From positions 5,115,145 through 5,179,144 of the forward strand of contig RPFO01000253.1 of NCBI GenBank assembly GCA_009746045.1: DNA of 64,000 bases, written 5' to 3'. Below, one piece after another: positions 51,588 to 64,000 of the stretch. The notes below the pieces were generated by a model. It was not told where the DNA came from and made no database searches. It saw nothing but the letters and a program-made list of their open reading frames with translations. Position numbers and translations under genes: made by a program. The stretch comes from Mesostigma viride. Lineage: Eukaryota; Streptophyta; Mesostigmatophyceae; Mesostigmatales; Mesostigmataceae. Each line of letters opens with the position of its first letter. Within the stretch, counting starts at the first letter, position 1.

Positions 51588-52423
51588 GTTGTCGTTGCGG
51601 CGGCAGCCGCAGCTATGGGTGCTGCGGAGCAAAATCCCAAAAGCACTGGTTGCACCGGCCACTTGGCCAGTGGTGAGACTTCCAGTTGTTAACCGGCCAG
51701 GCGTAGTTCCTCGCCCGGTTAACTAAAAGAAAAGAAAATGATTACCTCCGGTCCGCACCTTTTCCCCAGCTTGGGGTCTTTGGTGGGCCGGATGCCGTGA
51801 CAGGTGCTCAACTGTCGCTTGGTCGGCCCAGTGCGCGAGCTGGTGCTCCGTACCTGGGGATGCTTGCACCCCGGGTTGGAGCCGGATGGCTGGCACTGGC
51901 GACCCGTGTCTCGGTCCGCGGCCTGCGGCTTTTTCTTCGGAAATTGCTGCTGGCCAGCAAACTTTGCAATTGCCTTCCGCCGAGGGGGGGGGGTTGGGGC
52001 TGGGGACGGCGATGGGAAAAGCGCCTAAGCTAGAAATTTTTTCCCCACGCATAGAAACCTCGGGGGAGAATGCGGTCTTGGCTGAACGGACTGTCGTTCA
52101 GCCAGGTGCCTGGGGCTGTGGCCTCGGGCATCCGGGTTGGCGGGGCCTGGGCTAGGTCCACGTTTTTTCTCGAAGCACCCCGGGTCTATGGGGAGACGGC
52201 CATAGCGGTACCGACTCGGGGCCCCGAGAGGGGTCATGATAGGCTGGCCGTGCGCAATCGCAGTGCAAATGCGCTGGGCCTTTTTGGGCCTGGCCATGCA
52301 TCCACAGCCGCCGGGCACGCGCCTCCCGATGTGGGGGGGCTCCCGTTTTGCGGCAGGGCGGTCACTTGTGACAACGAGCAAGGTGGAGTGCGGCTTCAAG
52401 GGAAAGCCAGGGCGGGGGTGATT

Positions 52424-52551
52424 GGGCAACGTACTTCATGAAGGGCCTTGAACGGCGTGCCTCCGGGCATATCAATTAGTGTCACATGTATGCTTCCACT
52501 TATTGTTTTAATGAAGATGCTGGTTTTTGTGGGAGCTACGTGGGACATGAA
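52424..52551 (-). repeat. Repeat B, copy 1 (128 bp), ubiquitin-like reading
   Basis: Near-identical to 53003-53130, directly joined to repeat A copy 2. On the minus strand it encodes SIFIKTISGSIHVTLIDMP, whose IF(I/V)KT(I/L)(S/T)G start resembles the first residues of ubiquitin (IFVKTLTGKTITLEV). The resemblance ends after about 20 residues. It may be a relic of a ubiquitin-like domain. Low certainty about function. Confidence 0.6.
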
Positions 52552-52969
52552 TCGGGGTTCTTTGAACGGAGTTTCTTCTATACGTGAATGCGGGAACAAG
52601 AGGCCGCTGGATGAGCGGCTTATAGGTCGTAGTGTTTTCTCGTAGCTGTTTGGCTAGAGCTTTTGTGATTAGTAGATGCAATATAGTGCATGGTTGAAAA
52701 ATGAATTAAATAAAATGTGCGTTCCGCGCTTGGGTTGATTATACCCGGGCGGAACGGGGCGTGAGGTGCAGTGCCCCTGAAAAGAACAACCTACGCATTA
52801 TTTAATACTAGCCGTGCAGATTCGGGATATTCTACCCCCGGTCTGTACGGTTAGCGTCTTACTAGCATCACTGAACATAAGGGTTTAATGACGTCAGTTA
52901 GCTAGGGATAAGGGAGGTTTTGCGACTAAAAGCCGCTCTGGCTGGTTTTGTCGGCCTCTTTCTTTGCTC
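52552..52969. repeat. Repeat A, copy 2
   Basis: Second copy of the 418 bp repeat, preceded by repeat B and followed by a short CCCACC run. The order is A1, unique, B1-A2, short spacer, B2. Confidence 0.9.
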
Positions 52970-53002
52970 CCCACCCACCCACCCTTGTCTTGGTTGCCTC
53001 TA

Positions 53003-53130
53003 GGGCAACGTACTTCATGAAGGGCCTTGAACGGCGTGCCTCCGGGCATGTCAATTAGTGTCACATGTATGCTTCCACTTATTGTTTTAATGAAGATGCT
53101 GGTTTTTGTGGGAGCTACGTGGGACATGAA
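53003..53130 (-). repeat. Repeat B, copy 2
   Basis: Copy of 52424-52551 with one visible change (GGGCATGTC for GGGCATATC). The ubiquitin-like reading is retained. Confidence 0.85.
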
Positions 53131-54039
53131 AGGCTATTTCCTGCGTACGACGTATTAATCCAATACCGTCGTAGGTACAGTACCTAATTCCTGTCAGCCC
53201 AGGAACTACTGTCGACCCCATATGTCGTCGGCAAATATTCACGCACGACTTAGAAGAACAGCCGGCTCGCGCTCGCGCGCGACTGGGAAGTCGTAACGCC
53301 TTAACTTTCTTGATACTTGTCTGATTGAACTCGTTCCGGTGCCGCTGGAATCGTAGAGATATGCCAAATCAGGAACACGCCAATGCGCTTGGCGTTAACT
53401 CCAATCCTTTCTTTTCTTGAGCTGTAGCAGCTCACACAAGTCTACATACAAATACACACAATGGGTATTGGACATCCTCCCCGACTAGTGCCAACTGGCA
53501 GCGTGGCGTTGGCGTCGAGTAGCATAACCAGGAAGTGCCGAGCTGGGATGTTGGCCTCCTCCTCCTTGAGGGCGCTGAAGAATTAGGCCTCACGTTCCGC
53601 CTGAGCTTGACCCGCATGTGGTGCATAGCCCACGATAACGGTTAGCGTGTGGTGGGAACTACAATACGGTTCGTAGGAGACGCGAAATGAGTGAGAATGT
53701 TACCCGAGCGGTAACGAGGATTCGCACCGTTGATTTTAACATATGTTTCTTTTTTTGCGCCATTTGGCGAGCATCGACTGGAGCCTGAACCTAGCGGGGG
53801 GAATCGTGCGGGGGAATCTTGCGGGGGAATCTTGCGGGGAAAAATTCCGAACGTGAATTTCGCGAAGTCCTACTACATTTTGCTTGGGTACACGGTACTA
53901 CAGTTTCGTCACTGAAAATTTTCTGTAGTTGCGTTGGTGTTTCGTACGTTCCGCTGAAATTTTCGTGTTCAGTGCCCAGATCACAATTTGATCCGGGCGC
54001 AAAATGATTGGCTGTACGGTACGAACCAAAAACGAAATT
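53131..54039. other. No gene seen
   Basis: Contains a CTCCAATCCTTTCTTTTCTTGA stretch near 53400 that resembles 2895-2975, and three GGGGGAATCTTGC-type repeats at 53795-53840. No supported coding region. Confidence 0.4.
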
Positions 54040-54450
54040 TTAGTATCTAAGTTCCGCAGCGCTTGCTGAATTTGCCCCGGAAGCCCGGGGGCACTTTCCC
54101 CGCTGAAAAAGGTGTCCGCGGAAGCGTATTGTAGTTGAATGGCCCTCAGTGGCCGAAAAAGTGGCCACTAGCACACGCGGGGATCGCAGCACGATGGACT
54201 GGAGCTGCTCTGATGCTGCCGGCGAGCACAAGAGGCCCACACCACCTTGACCCGGCGCGTCGCCTCCACCATAATGGAACCGCCAGCCGGCGCCCAGCCC
54301 GCCAGAAGGTCGTCGACCAGCAGACCGTTGACCCCTTGCTGAGGGTCGACGGTGCGTCGGTGCTCCTGGACCCCGAGGACAGCGATCTTGTTGTCGGCGC
54401 ACAAGGCGAGCAGCTCGTCGACGCGGTGGCGTGCTGGGGTGCCGCCGCTC
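54040..54450 (-). pseudogene. LINE endonuclease (APE-type) fragment
   Basis: On the minus strand CADNKIAVLGVQEHRRT gives the Glu of the APE-like endonuclease (LGVQEHR), and in another frame QGGVGLLCSPAASEQLQSI and SPRVLVATFSATEGHSTT follow. Homologous LINE endonucleases have these in one frame, so at least one frameshift is present. Both ends are truncated. Confidence 0.65.
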
Positions 54451-54519
54451 GTAGAAGGATCTGCAGGGAGGGTGGGTACATTAAAGCTTGCAATACCAAG
54501 AATGGGCCGTTGCCCTATT

Positions 54520-54612
54520 AGCGGGGGGGTGGGGGTGGGGGTGGGGGTGGAGAAGGGTAGTGCTGGAGGTGGGGGTGGAGGTGGGGGGTGGGGGTGGGGG
54601 GGGGGGGAGGGT
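54520..54612 (+). repeat. G-rich GGGGGTGGGGGTGG tract
   Basis: A run of G blocks separated by T or A on the plus strand, able in principle to form G-quadruplexes. Next to the LINE endonuclease fragment. The stretch 54613-55261 has no gene; it holds a TTAA run (54897-54924), a CCCCCCGACCTGTCGGGGGG inverted repeat near 54940, and CCGGGCCAC repeats near 55100-55190. Confidence 0.7.
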
Positions 54613-55261
54613 GGCGATTGGGGTTAATGCTTGTCAACGCATGGAGTCCTTCTTTCAGGGCGGATATGCGTCGTCTCCGTCCTGGCGGCTGGGGTCGCCG
54701 GCGTGTCGACTGGGCCTCATCCCGCTCAAGGCGGGCCAGGAGGCGTTTGAGGCTGGTAAATTGGCGGGAAGGTTGACCGTGGCGTGCCTGGCGACCTTGC
54801 ATCCTGACCATGCCCGCACGTAGCCTGGCGACTTTTTCGGTTTAGGGTCAATTTTTCTAACTTGAACGTTAAGCTTTTCGTCTTACTGACATTTGATTAA
54901 TTAATTAATTAATTAATTAATTAACCCTTAGTCCGCTAACCCCCCGACCTGTCGGGGGGTTTGACTAACGGTCGAATTTCGCGCCGCGCCGAGAGCGCCG
55001 CGCCACTTGTGACGGAGAACAGTTGTCCGGATTTCAGCAACGGAGGGACGAAAGGAATTTCAACGGGCCACAACTCGTACTACAGTGTAGCCAGTAGCCA
55101 GTAGCCACCGGGCCACTAACCAGTACCGGGCCACGGGCGCCGCGCCGGGCGACGGGCACTGGGCCACTGGCACCGGGCCACGGGAATTTAGACTCTGCGC
55201 AGCCGGGCTTGAATAGGATTGTCCAATAGTTGTGGAGTCCAAAATAGTTGGGGGCTTGGCC

Positions 55262-55880
55262 CCCGCCGGGTCTACTTGTTAATTAATTAATTAATTAATT
55301 AATTAATTAATTAATTAATTAATTAATTAATTAATTAATTAATTAATTAATAGACACGTGACTGCGTCACGTGAGCATAAGTCCTCAGTGGGAGGGGAAC
55401 ATGGGATGGAATGGATGGTGTAAGCTATCTAGGTCCTAGTTACAGGGGTGTGGGCACCGCGGCCCGAATCGACATGAATGCCATAATTGGTCACACGCGG
55501 AGCCCCCACAGGCTTGGGGGTGGTCTCCTTCATCACTACTTGCCATTTATCCTTGCGCACCATCTGCCTCCATATTACAGACAAACCAGGAGGCGGCCCG
55601 GGGGTGAGCCCGTCACGTCTAGTGTAGCACATGTCCATGCCGAGTCTATCACGAAAAGTCCACGGGTGGCGGCCCTGCCGCGCGCGCCGGGGGCACGCTA
55701 GGTGAGGACATATCGCCCAGGCTGGGCGGGCTTGGTGCCAGCTAGTCTATCTGATGTGTCTACCTGATCTGTGTGGGCCAGGTGCCCGGCTAGGCCCAAG
55801 CGCCTGTGCCTAATAATGTGGGAAACATAGGGCAAATCAGCGCACAAATCCTCATTACTAATGTGCAAACCAAAGGGGAT
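55262..55880 (-). pseudogene. LINE-B 3' end, copy 1
   Basis: Same sequence as 56150-56780 with small differences. The coding part on the minus strand includes LICADLPYVSHI-type reading, then HLAHTDQVDTSD and GMDMCYTRRDGLTPGPPPG. The 3' end on the plus strand is a long TTAA array (55278-55350) followed by TAGACACGTGACTGCGTCAC. The 5' truncation is at about 55880. Typical 5'-truncated LINE copy. Confidence 0.75.
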
Positions 55881-56140
55881 GTACTGTTTGATGACAGAGT
55901 TATAAACATGGATTCCTTGGGAATCGATACCAAGCGCTTAGTGTCGATTCCGTAGGAATCGATGTTTATAACTAAAAGTTTTGCTTGTGCCGGCAAGGCT
56001 AAGGCCGATACTAGTCGGGTCATCGAATTGGCTATTCGATTATCGAAGTTGCCTATTCGATTATCGAAGTTGCCTATTCGACCATCGAACTTTCCTATTC
56101 GATTATCGAATTTTCCTTATTCGATTGTCGAAATTTCCCG
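55881..56140 (+). repeat. TTCGATTATCGAA minisatellite
   Basis: About five to six units of roughly 20 bp, CCTATTCGATTATCGAAGTT, at 56030-56135. Each contains the palindrome TTCGATTATCGAA or a variant. Before it lies an inverted GGAATCGAT/ATCGATTCC segment (55905-55965). It sits between the two LINE-B copies. No gene. Confidence 0.75.
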
Positions 56141-56905
56141 ACGCAGTCACGTGTCTATTAGTTAATTAATTAATTAATGTGGTTATAGAGCACACTAGGG
56201 AGTGACTTTCCTTCTCCAATTAATTGATTAATTAATAGACACGTGACTGCGTCACGTGAGCATAAGTCCTCAGTGAGAGGGGAACATGGGATGGAATGGA
56301 TGGTGTAAGCTATCTAGGTCCTATAGTTACAGGGGTGTGGGCACCGCGGCACGAATCACTATGAATGCCGTACGCGGTCACACGCGGAGCACCCACAGAC
56401 TTGGGGGTGGTCTCCTTCATCACTACGTGCCATCTATCCTTGCGTACCATCTACCTCCATATATTACAGACAAACCAGGAGGCGGCCCGGGTGTGAGCCC
56501 GTCACGTCTAGTGTAGCACATGTCCATGCCGAGTCTATCACGAAAAGTCCACGGGTGGCGGCCCTGCCGCGCGCGGCCTGGGGCACGCCAGGTGAGGACA
56601 TATCGCCCAGGCTGGGCGGGCTTGGTGCCAGCTAGTCTATCTGATGTGTCTACCTGATCTGTGTGGGCCAGGTGCCCGGCTAGGCCCAGGCGCCTGTGCC
56701 TAATAATGTGGGAAACATAGGGCAAATCAGCGCACAAATCCTCATTACTAATGTGCAAACCAAAGGGGATGTTAAGGGCCTTGCGCAGCATCTTGGTGAC
56801 GGTGCCGTCGAGTCGTTGCTCCAGCTCCTGCGTCAGTGTCCAGGTCTCGGCGCCGTAGGTCAGGATCGTCAGAATGAAACCAAAAAAAGTTCTGGTGGAC
56901 CATAA
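56141..56905 (-). pseudogene. LINE-B 3' end, copy 2
   Basis: A longer copy than 55262-55880. The minus-strand reading adds LTYGAETWTLTQELEQRLDG and MLRKALNIPFGLHISNEDL, then the shared tail. It is homologous to LINE-A (VLTYGAETWTL, EDLYQGMPYI) and so the same broad family. It also has a TTAA/TTGATTAATTAAT tail near 56160-56240. 5' truncation near 56905. Confidence 0.8.
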
Positions 56906-57410
56906 CACATGGTTACAACTTAATTTTGCCGTAATATTTTATTGTGATTAAATTTTACCGTCGCAGGCACGCATTCTAAATTATTTCTCGCGGCCAGATT
57001 TTCGGCTTACACCCCTGTGCAAAATCTGCATCAAGAAAGGCAGGGACTTTTCAAACAGTGCATATTTGGCTGTGAAACATCTACAAGAACATCGTTTGCA
57101 ACCACCGGGATAATTTTTTCGCCTGTCGCAGCCCGATTCGGCAAATTCTTACGGAACGCACGTCGCCATGGCCACCTCCGCACGTGGTGGGCGCATTGTG
57201 CACCACAATTTCATGGTCCAGAGGTATCGCCGGTACTGGTGCGACTTTTTTGGCGCGAAAAAAGTCCCGGGTGCCCCGTTCCCTTAAGCTCATAAAAGTT
57301 GGGATGAGGATTGGGTAGTCCAGCCAATAATCCTTTGCCGCCCATGCTTCAAATGGAAGTTACCTCGAACAAGTTTCCGTGATAGCAGACAACTTTGCCA
57401 TATTGTTCAA
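56906..57410. other. No recognised gene
   Basis: Short ORFs on both strands (for example 57017-57295 plus) without motif or splice support. Confidence 0.35.
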
Positions 57411-58149
57411 TTAAGGTGACGCTATCACGTCTAACTCCCGCCAAATGGACCTGATGAAGGCAACGGGGTCAAGCCCAAGCGGGGCATGCTCATGATGAAG
57501 ATAAGCCCAAGCCCTCCCGTTAGCCATAAGCTGCCATTTTAAATTTTTTTTTTTAGCCACTGATGCGCATTCAGCAGCAACTGCTCGGCCCACGTCGGCT
57601 GTTGCACGGCGGCCTGAGCGGACATGCCGAAAGCTGCGCCACGCGCTTAAGTCAAAAGCAGATGAGGACACCATGTCCAGGCTGACCTTCCCCGTAGCCG
57701 GCAACCAACGGGGCGCGCCGACTCCGTGTCCACCTCTTGGGTGCGCCTCAGGTTCCCGTGCGACGGTTGTTATCCTCCCATTTGGCCTCTTCAAGTTCCC
57801 AAGAGCCGGAGGAACTCCCGAACCTATCCCTCCAAAAATCCAGGAATTCTTGGATGTGCTCAAAAAAAAGTTTCATGCCGTCGGCCTTCGTTTTGTTAGC
57901 TTTACCCCGATTCGCTATATTGAAGTTGAATTGAGACCATGTATGCTTAAATATAATATGGCCTGTGGCACGTCCATTTTCACGCACCATGCCGGGCATT
58001 CCCTTCAGCATCTGTTCAATGTCGTTCCAACGAAACGACGAGTTCGGCACATTCCGATAAAGATCCAGCTCTGGAATGATCTTCTTACGGACATACTGTA
58101 TAAAAAGCAAAACTTCTTGGCTGGTGAGCTGCGTCCCATTAACTTCCAT
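57411..58149 (-). CDS. Unrecognised protein, two frames
   Basis: The first frame starts MEVNGTQLTSQEVLLFIQYV at 58149 and has well-mixed composition (LDLYRNVPNSSFRWNDIEQM, FFEHIQEFLDFWRDRF). Near 57750 the reading must move by intron or frameshift to a second frame (RWLPATGKVSLDMVSSSAF ... WQLMANGRAWAYLHHEHAPL) ending at 57411. I do not recognise the family. Composition and length suggest a real or recently real gene, perhaps of another mobile element. Weak support for the exact structure. Confidence 0.35.
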
Positions 58150-58401
58150 GAGTCAGTGAAGTTATTGGCTTGCTGCGGCCTTGCGGCGTGTCTTTCCGTT
58201 GCCGAGGCGTATCCTCGTATTTCTGGCCTGCGCTGGTTGTTTGCAGCTCGCGCTGGTGGTAAATACGATGCCTTCAGACGTTTAACTTGGCAAAGTGCTA
58301 ATGGACTTGGCAGGTTGCAGGAATTCCGCGTCCTGTAATTAAAATTTCAGGATGGCCGACAGGCGACAGGGGCAGGACAATTAGTTAAGTAAGATGGGGA
58401 A

Positions 58402-59669
58402 GAGCCAGGTGGCATATATATACGCATCCAGTCGGCCTTGGCGCAGCTGGTCCCGGGCCCCGACCTCCCGCCACATGCTATTCGCATTGCCTCGACCCTG
58501 CCTGCACGGATGGGTGGCTGCGGTCTGACTCGTGCCGCCCGGCTGGCCCCGGCAGCATTTTTGGGCTCCGTCGCTCAGTCGTGGGCGGAAAGCTGCCGGC
58601 TCCTGCCCCTTTTGGCAACGGCAGCGCCTGACCTCCTGGACCCCAGCAGCCCTTTGCCCTTCGTCACCGCCATCCAGGAGGCCTATGCTGAGATCCAGCA
58701 GGCCTGTTCTCCCGTCCGTGCCGCTCAGGCGGTACAGCGCCACCTCCCTCGCAGCACTCCCTCGGTCGCCTCCGTTCAATCTCCCGCCGCATTCCCTGCT
58801 CGCGTCATCGATAAACACCAGAAAACCTACGCGGGTATTCTGCACACGGCTGATTGGATTGCTCTTTTCGCGGACCTCAACGCCCAGGGACGTGCGTGGC
58901 TGTTCTCGCTTTCCTTGCGGAGTGTGGGCTCGGCGTACCTTCGTGCTCTTCCCATGGCCCCCCATTCGCCTTGGCTCCCAGCCACTACTCGGTGGCGCTC
59001 CGGCACCAGCTATTTGCCCCGCAGCCTCTTGTTCCGGCCGGGCGGCCTTGTGGTAGCTGTGGGCAGCCGCTGGATCCCACGGGGACTCACTACCTTGCCT
59101 GCATGGGGGGCCAACAGAATCAGAATTGGTATTTGTATTTGCACACTGTCCTCCTGACGGTGGTGCTCGCCATGATTCGGTCGGTTTTCCCCCACGCGAA
59201 CATCCGGTCCGAGGATGCGGATGGCGCTGCCTTCTATTCCCCCAACCACCGGCCTGACATCGTGGTGCTGGACTTTGAGGGGGGTGGCCGGCATCTGCTT
59301 ATTGACGTTTCGGTGGCGCGGCCCTTGGCTCTTAGCCACGTGGCTGGGGCCTCCCTCACGGCAGGTTACACGGCGGACCGGGCGGAGCGGGCCAAGCTCC
59401 TGGCCTACGGCGACGTCGGGCACCATCGTGTGGTGCCCTTTGTCCTGGAGGAGTTTGGGGCCATGGGGCCCCTGACCTCCGCCTTCTTCAAGGAGTGTTG
59501 CCGGCTCCGGGAGGACCGGCTGGACCTGGAGGGCCAGCGGGCCCCATGGTCGGCGCGGACCTGGACGTCATATTGGCGTCAGCGCTTGTCGGTGGCGCTG
59601 ACTCGGGCCATGGCTGACATCATGCTCCGCCGTACGCGGGCTGATTTTGCGGTGCAGCAGGGCTATTAG
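58402..59669 (+). pseudogene. LINE-C C-terminal region with zinc knuckle and nuclease-like domain
   Basis: The reading includes PARMGGCGLTRAARLAPAAF and ADLNAQGRAWLFSLSLRSVG. After a frame change near 58980 it continues with CGSCGQPLDPTGTHYLAC (Cys-Cys-His-Cys knuckle), HRPDIVVLDFEGGGRHLLID and VSVARP, and a Lys in ERAKLLAYGD, ending QQGY at 59669. A knuckle followed by R-P-D ... (I/L)-D-V is the pattern of restriction-like endonuclease ends of some non-LTR elements and of related LINE tails. RT is missing upstream, so this is a 5'-truncated copy. Confidence 0.65.
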
Positions 59670-59918
59670 GTTCCTCCCGTTAGGCGTTTCCATTGGTCTT
59701 ATCGTAGTATAGAGCTTTGACATGGCTCTGTATATAGGTTTATAGCTGGGCGTTTGCTTTGGTTTGAGTGATTTCACTCTGCTGTAAGTATATTTATATT
59801 TTTAATATATATATATGTTCTCATCTCGCACAGCACAGCACAGCACAGCACACAGTGTCGACGATTGACAAACACAGATGACATCGCAAAAGCGCACTCA
59901 CCAGTCACCGGGCACGTC

Positions 59919-61441
59919 ATGGAGGCACCCAATTGCAGTCCGCACGGTGCCTGCATATATGAAGGGTGGTCGTGGTTTGTTCCAGCCGCCCTTGACAGGG
60001 AAGCGCATAATTTGGCCCTGATGACACAAACTCTAGTGCGGGGGTGAGTGCAGGGTTCCGGGACACGACCGCACTTGCACTTTCAGCACCCAAACGCCAA
60101 ACTGACTGTGAGCCTGCGCTGCGCCGACCACGACACGACCACGCCTTTGGCGCGCAAATTGAACAGGGAAGCTAAGTGTCACCAGTGGCCGGTCCACCAC
60201 AAGGAGATAAAACGTAGCAATGGTGAACATGTTAGGGTGATGCTCGGCTTAGGTGCAGTGGACATGTTTGAGTGATTGCTCGCCAGACTCGAGCTCGCTG
60301 GCATACACGTTCGTGGCACCCTCGGCATTTAGCCGGGTTGACGCAAATCCTTGTACTGTTTACCGGTGTGTGCGATAATAAAGGAATGGTTATGCACGAC
60401 ATCTAAATGCGAATATCACACAAAAATTGGTTCCTGGAACTCTCGCGAGCTGCGCGGTGTATGACTGGCGCTTTCCGTTTTTAATTTGCTTCTCGCCTTT
60501 TGTGCTCCAAACAGGGGGGTCGTTTACATCCACTGCAACAAAGTGCTCGTGACCTCCAGCTTTCATGGCCCGGCCCTGCCTTTGCTGCTTGACCAGCACC
60601 AGACAGGTGTGCTGGTGGCCATCCTCGCAATTTTTCTAGCGGTCAGCGGCATCGTGTGGGTCTGTGCCTTAGGTAAGGCGTTAAGCCCTTATTCCAGTTT
60701 CTGTCCAAATGGCACATCATATTAACTGTACTTGCTTCGTCTTGCGCATGCGGACCCCCCCCTTGTTAATGATGCGTTGTCCTGACATTAGCTTCGCATG
60801 TGCATTAATGGGACGTGTTCCCGATGTGCATATTTCGGCCCATTATTACTTCAACATACAATTTCATGGCGATATTAACTATATGAATTAAATGCATTTC
60901 CTCTTTCCTTAATCCTTCTAGTTATACCCTTTTTTAATGTTTGATTGGTGGTTATCCATGTAGGGCATGTGGCGGTGCAAGAGCGCGCGCGGGTGCCTGC
61001 GAAGTTTTCAGTTGTCGCGCCTATCAAACCAGGTAACCAAGGAGTAGAGGGAAAGACTAAGAATATATTTTCTGAATTTCTAGGTCATAGTTGTCCTTTT
61101 GCACGAGATGGAAGCGCTATGCCATGGGGCTTTATGGTTGGGTAATAGCCCTCCTGAGAACGGCTTGCTCTGCAACTTTGTTGGTATGTTCATACCTTGT
61201 CACGCGGCAATGTGGTGCAGATCTTCATGCATCCACATGGTGGATCACCTTGGCGTTATTGGCACTACATGTTGGTCTGAGGTAAGGAATCCATGCTACC
61301 CTAAAACGACTAATGCACTGAACGCTCCTCTTTCAGTTTCCAGCGGAATACACAATGATGAGTTGTTTCAGATACTTCTTGGCGCCACGTGCGGCACGCG
61401 GTGGGCCTAGCCTATTGGGATCTAGCGGAAGCTATTCTTAA
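59919..61441 (+). CDS. Six-exon predicted membrane protein (probable host gene)
   Basis: Exons 59919-60043, 60515-60672, 60964-61032, 61084-61141, 61221-61281 and 61337-61441. Every junction has GT and AG and every phase matches, giving 191 aa and a TAA stop, which is strong evidence for a real gene. It starts MEAPNCSPHGACIYEG. One hydrophobic helix is visible in exon 2 (VLVAILAIFLAVSGIVWVCA). Cys and His occur before and after it (IHCNKV, HSCPFARDG, SSCIHMVDH). No family recognised. An ORF inside intron 1 (60087-60275) is out of phase and is not included. Upstream exons cannot be excluded. Confidence 0.6.
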
Positions 61442-61598
61442 GTTTTAATTCTTAAGTTAGGGTTTATTTTTGGAGTTATATTGGCAGCCCCATGCAGCTA
61501 TGCCTATACTTGCTTGGCCATTTTGAGGTGCGATCGAGGTAGTTCATAACTTCTTTCTTCGCTGCCCTTTTTCCTTTTGCGCGTTGCTGAGCAGGGAT

Positions 61599-64000
<2,402 letters not shown>

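Noticed and set aside
60087-60275. Separate exon HPNAKLTVSLRC in the six-exon gene
   Set aside because: Its phase does not fit the 60043 donor, while 60515 does. It is left as intron sequence.

Overview
This window is eukaryotic nuclear DNA. It has spliced GT-AG genes, long simple-sequence arrays, LTR and non-LTR retrotransposons and a large TIR transposon. GC-rich coding DNA, chromodomain Gypsy elements, Pro-rich and Lys/Arg-rich proteins and abundant tetranucleotide arrays suggest a green alga or similar protist. The species cannot be assigned from the sequence. There is no bacterial-type operon, rRNA gene or CRISPR array.

The main structure is a three-level nest. (1) A Copia-like element on the minus strand occupies 5452-8321 and 44578-44935. 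(2) Its integrase is split by a Gypsy chromovirus, Gypsy-1 (8322-44577, minus strand), with near-identical 552/560 bp LTRs, TGTTACGTC/GACGTAACA ends and a perfect 5 bp duplication TTCAT. (3) The Gypsy-1 integrase is itself split by a 25.6 kb element (12577-38203) with perfect 56 bp terminal inverted repeats starting CACTA and an AA dinucleotide on both sides. Taking out that element leaves one continuous Gypsy integrase reading, apart from a 4 bp duplication.

The 25.6 kb CACTA-type element is the most interesting part. It carries a multi-exon transposase-like gene (15655-20213), a 2OG-Fe(II) oxygenase (21858-22856), an intact-looking protein kinase (30803-31981), a possible C2H2 finger protein (36586-37696) and several unrecognised genes. 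Three divergent gene pairs each share an intergenic array of the same ~95-118 bp repeat (15115-15515, 22975-23506, 32612-33052). The convergent gaps between pairs hold minisatellites and LINE-tail microsatellites. A 15 bp subterminal array lies just inside the left TIR. This looks like a giant cargo-bearing transposon with a repeated bidirectional promoter module.

To the left (1-5400) are a LINE reverse transcriptase pseudogene, a Gypsy third-ORF fragment and GCGTAT-rich repeats. To the right (44963-51169) is a decayed second Gypsy chromovirus interrupted by a ~1.7 kb palindrome-ended insertion. Then come duplicated modules (51170-53130), LINE fragments (54040-56905, 58402-59669), one unrecognised gene (57411-58149) and two phase-consistent spliced genes (59919-61441 and 61599 to the window end). 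The second of these runs into a coding 21 bp minisatellite and an ACGC array at the edge.

Several frame breaks fall at runs of about five to eight G or C, so some apparent frameshifts may be sequence errors and not decay.
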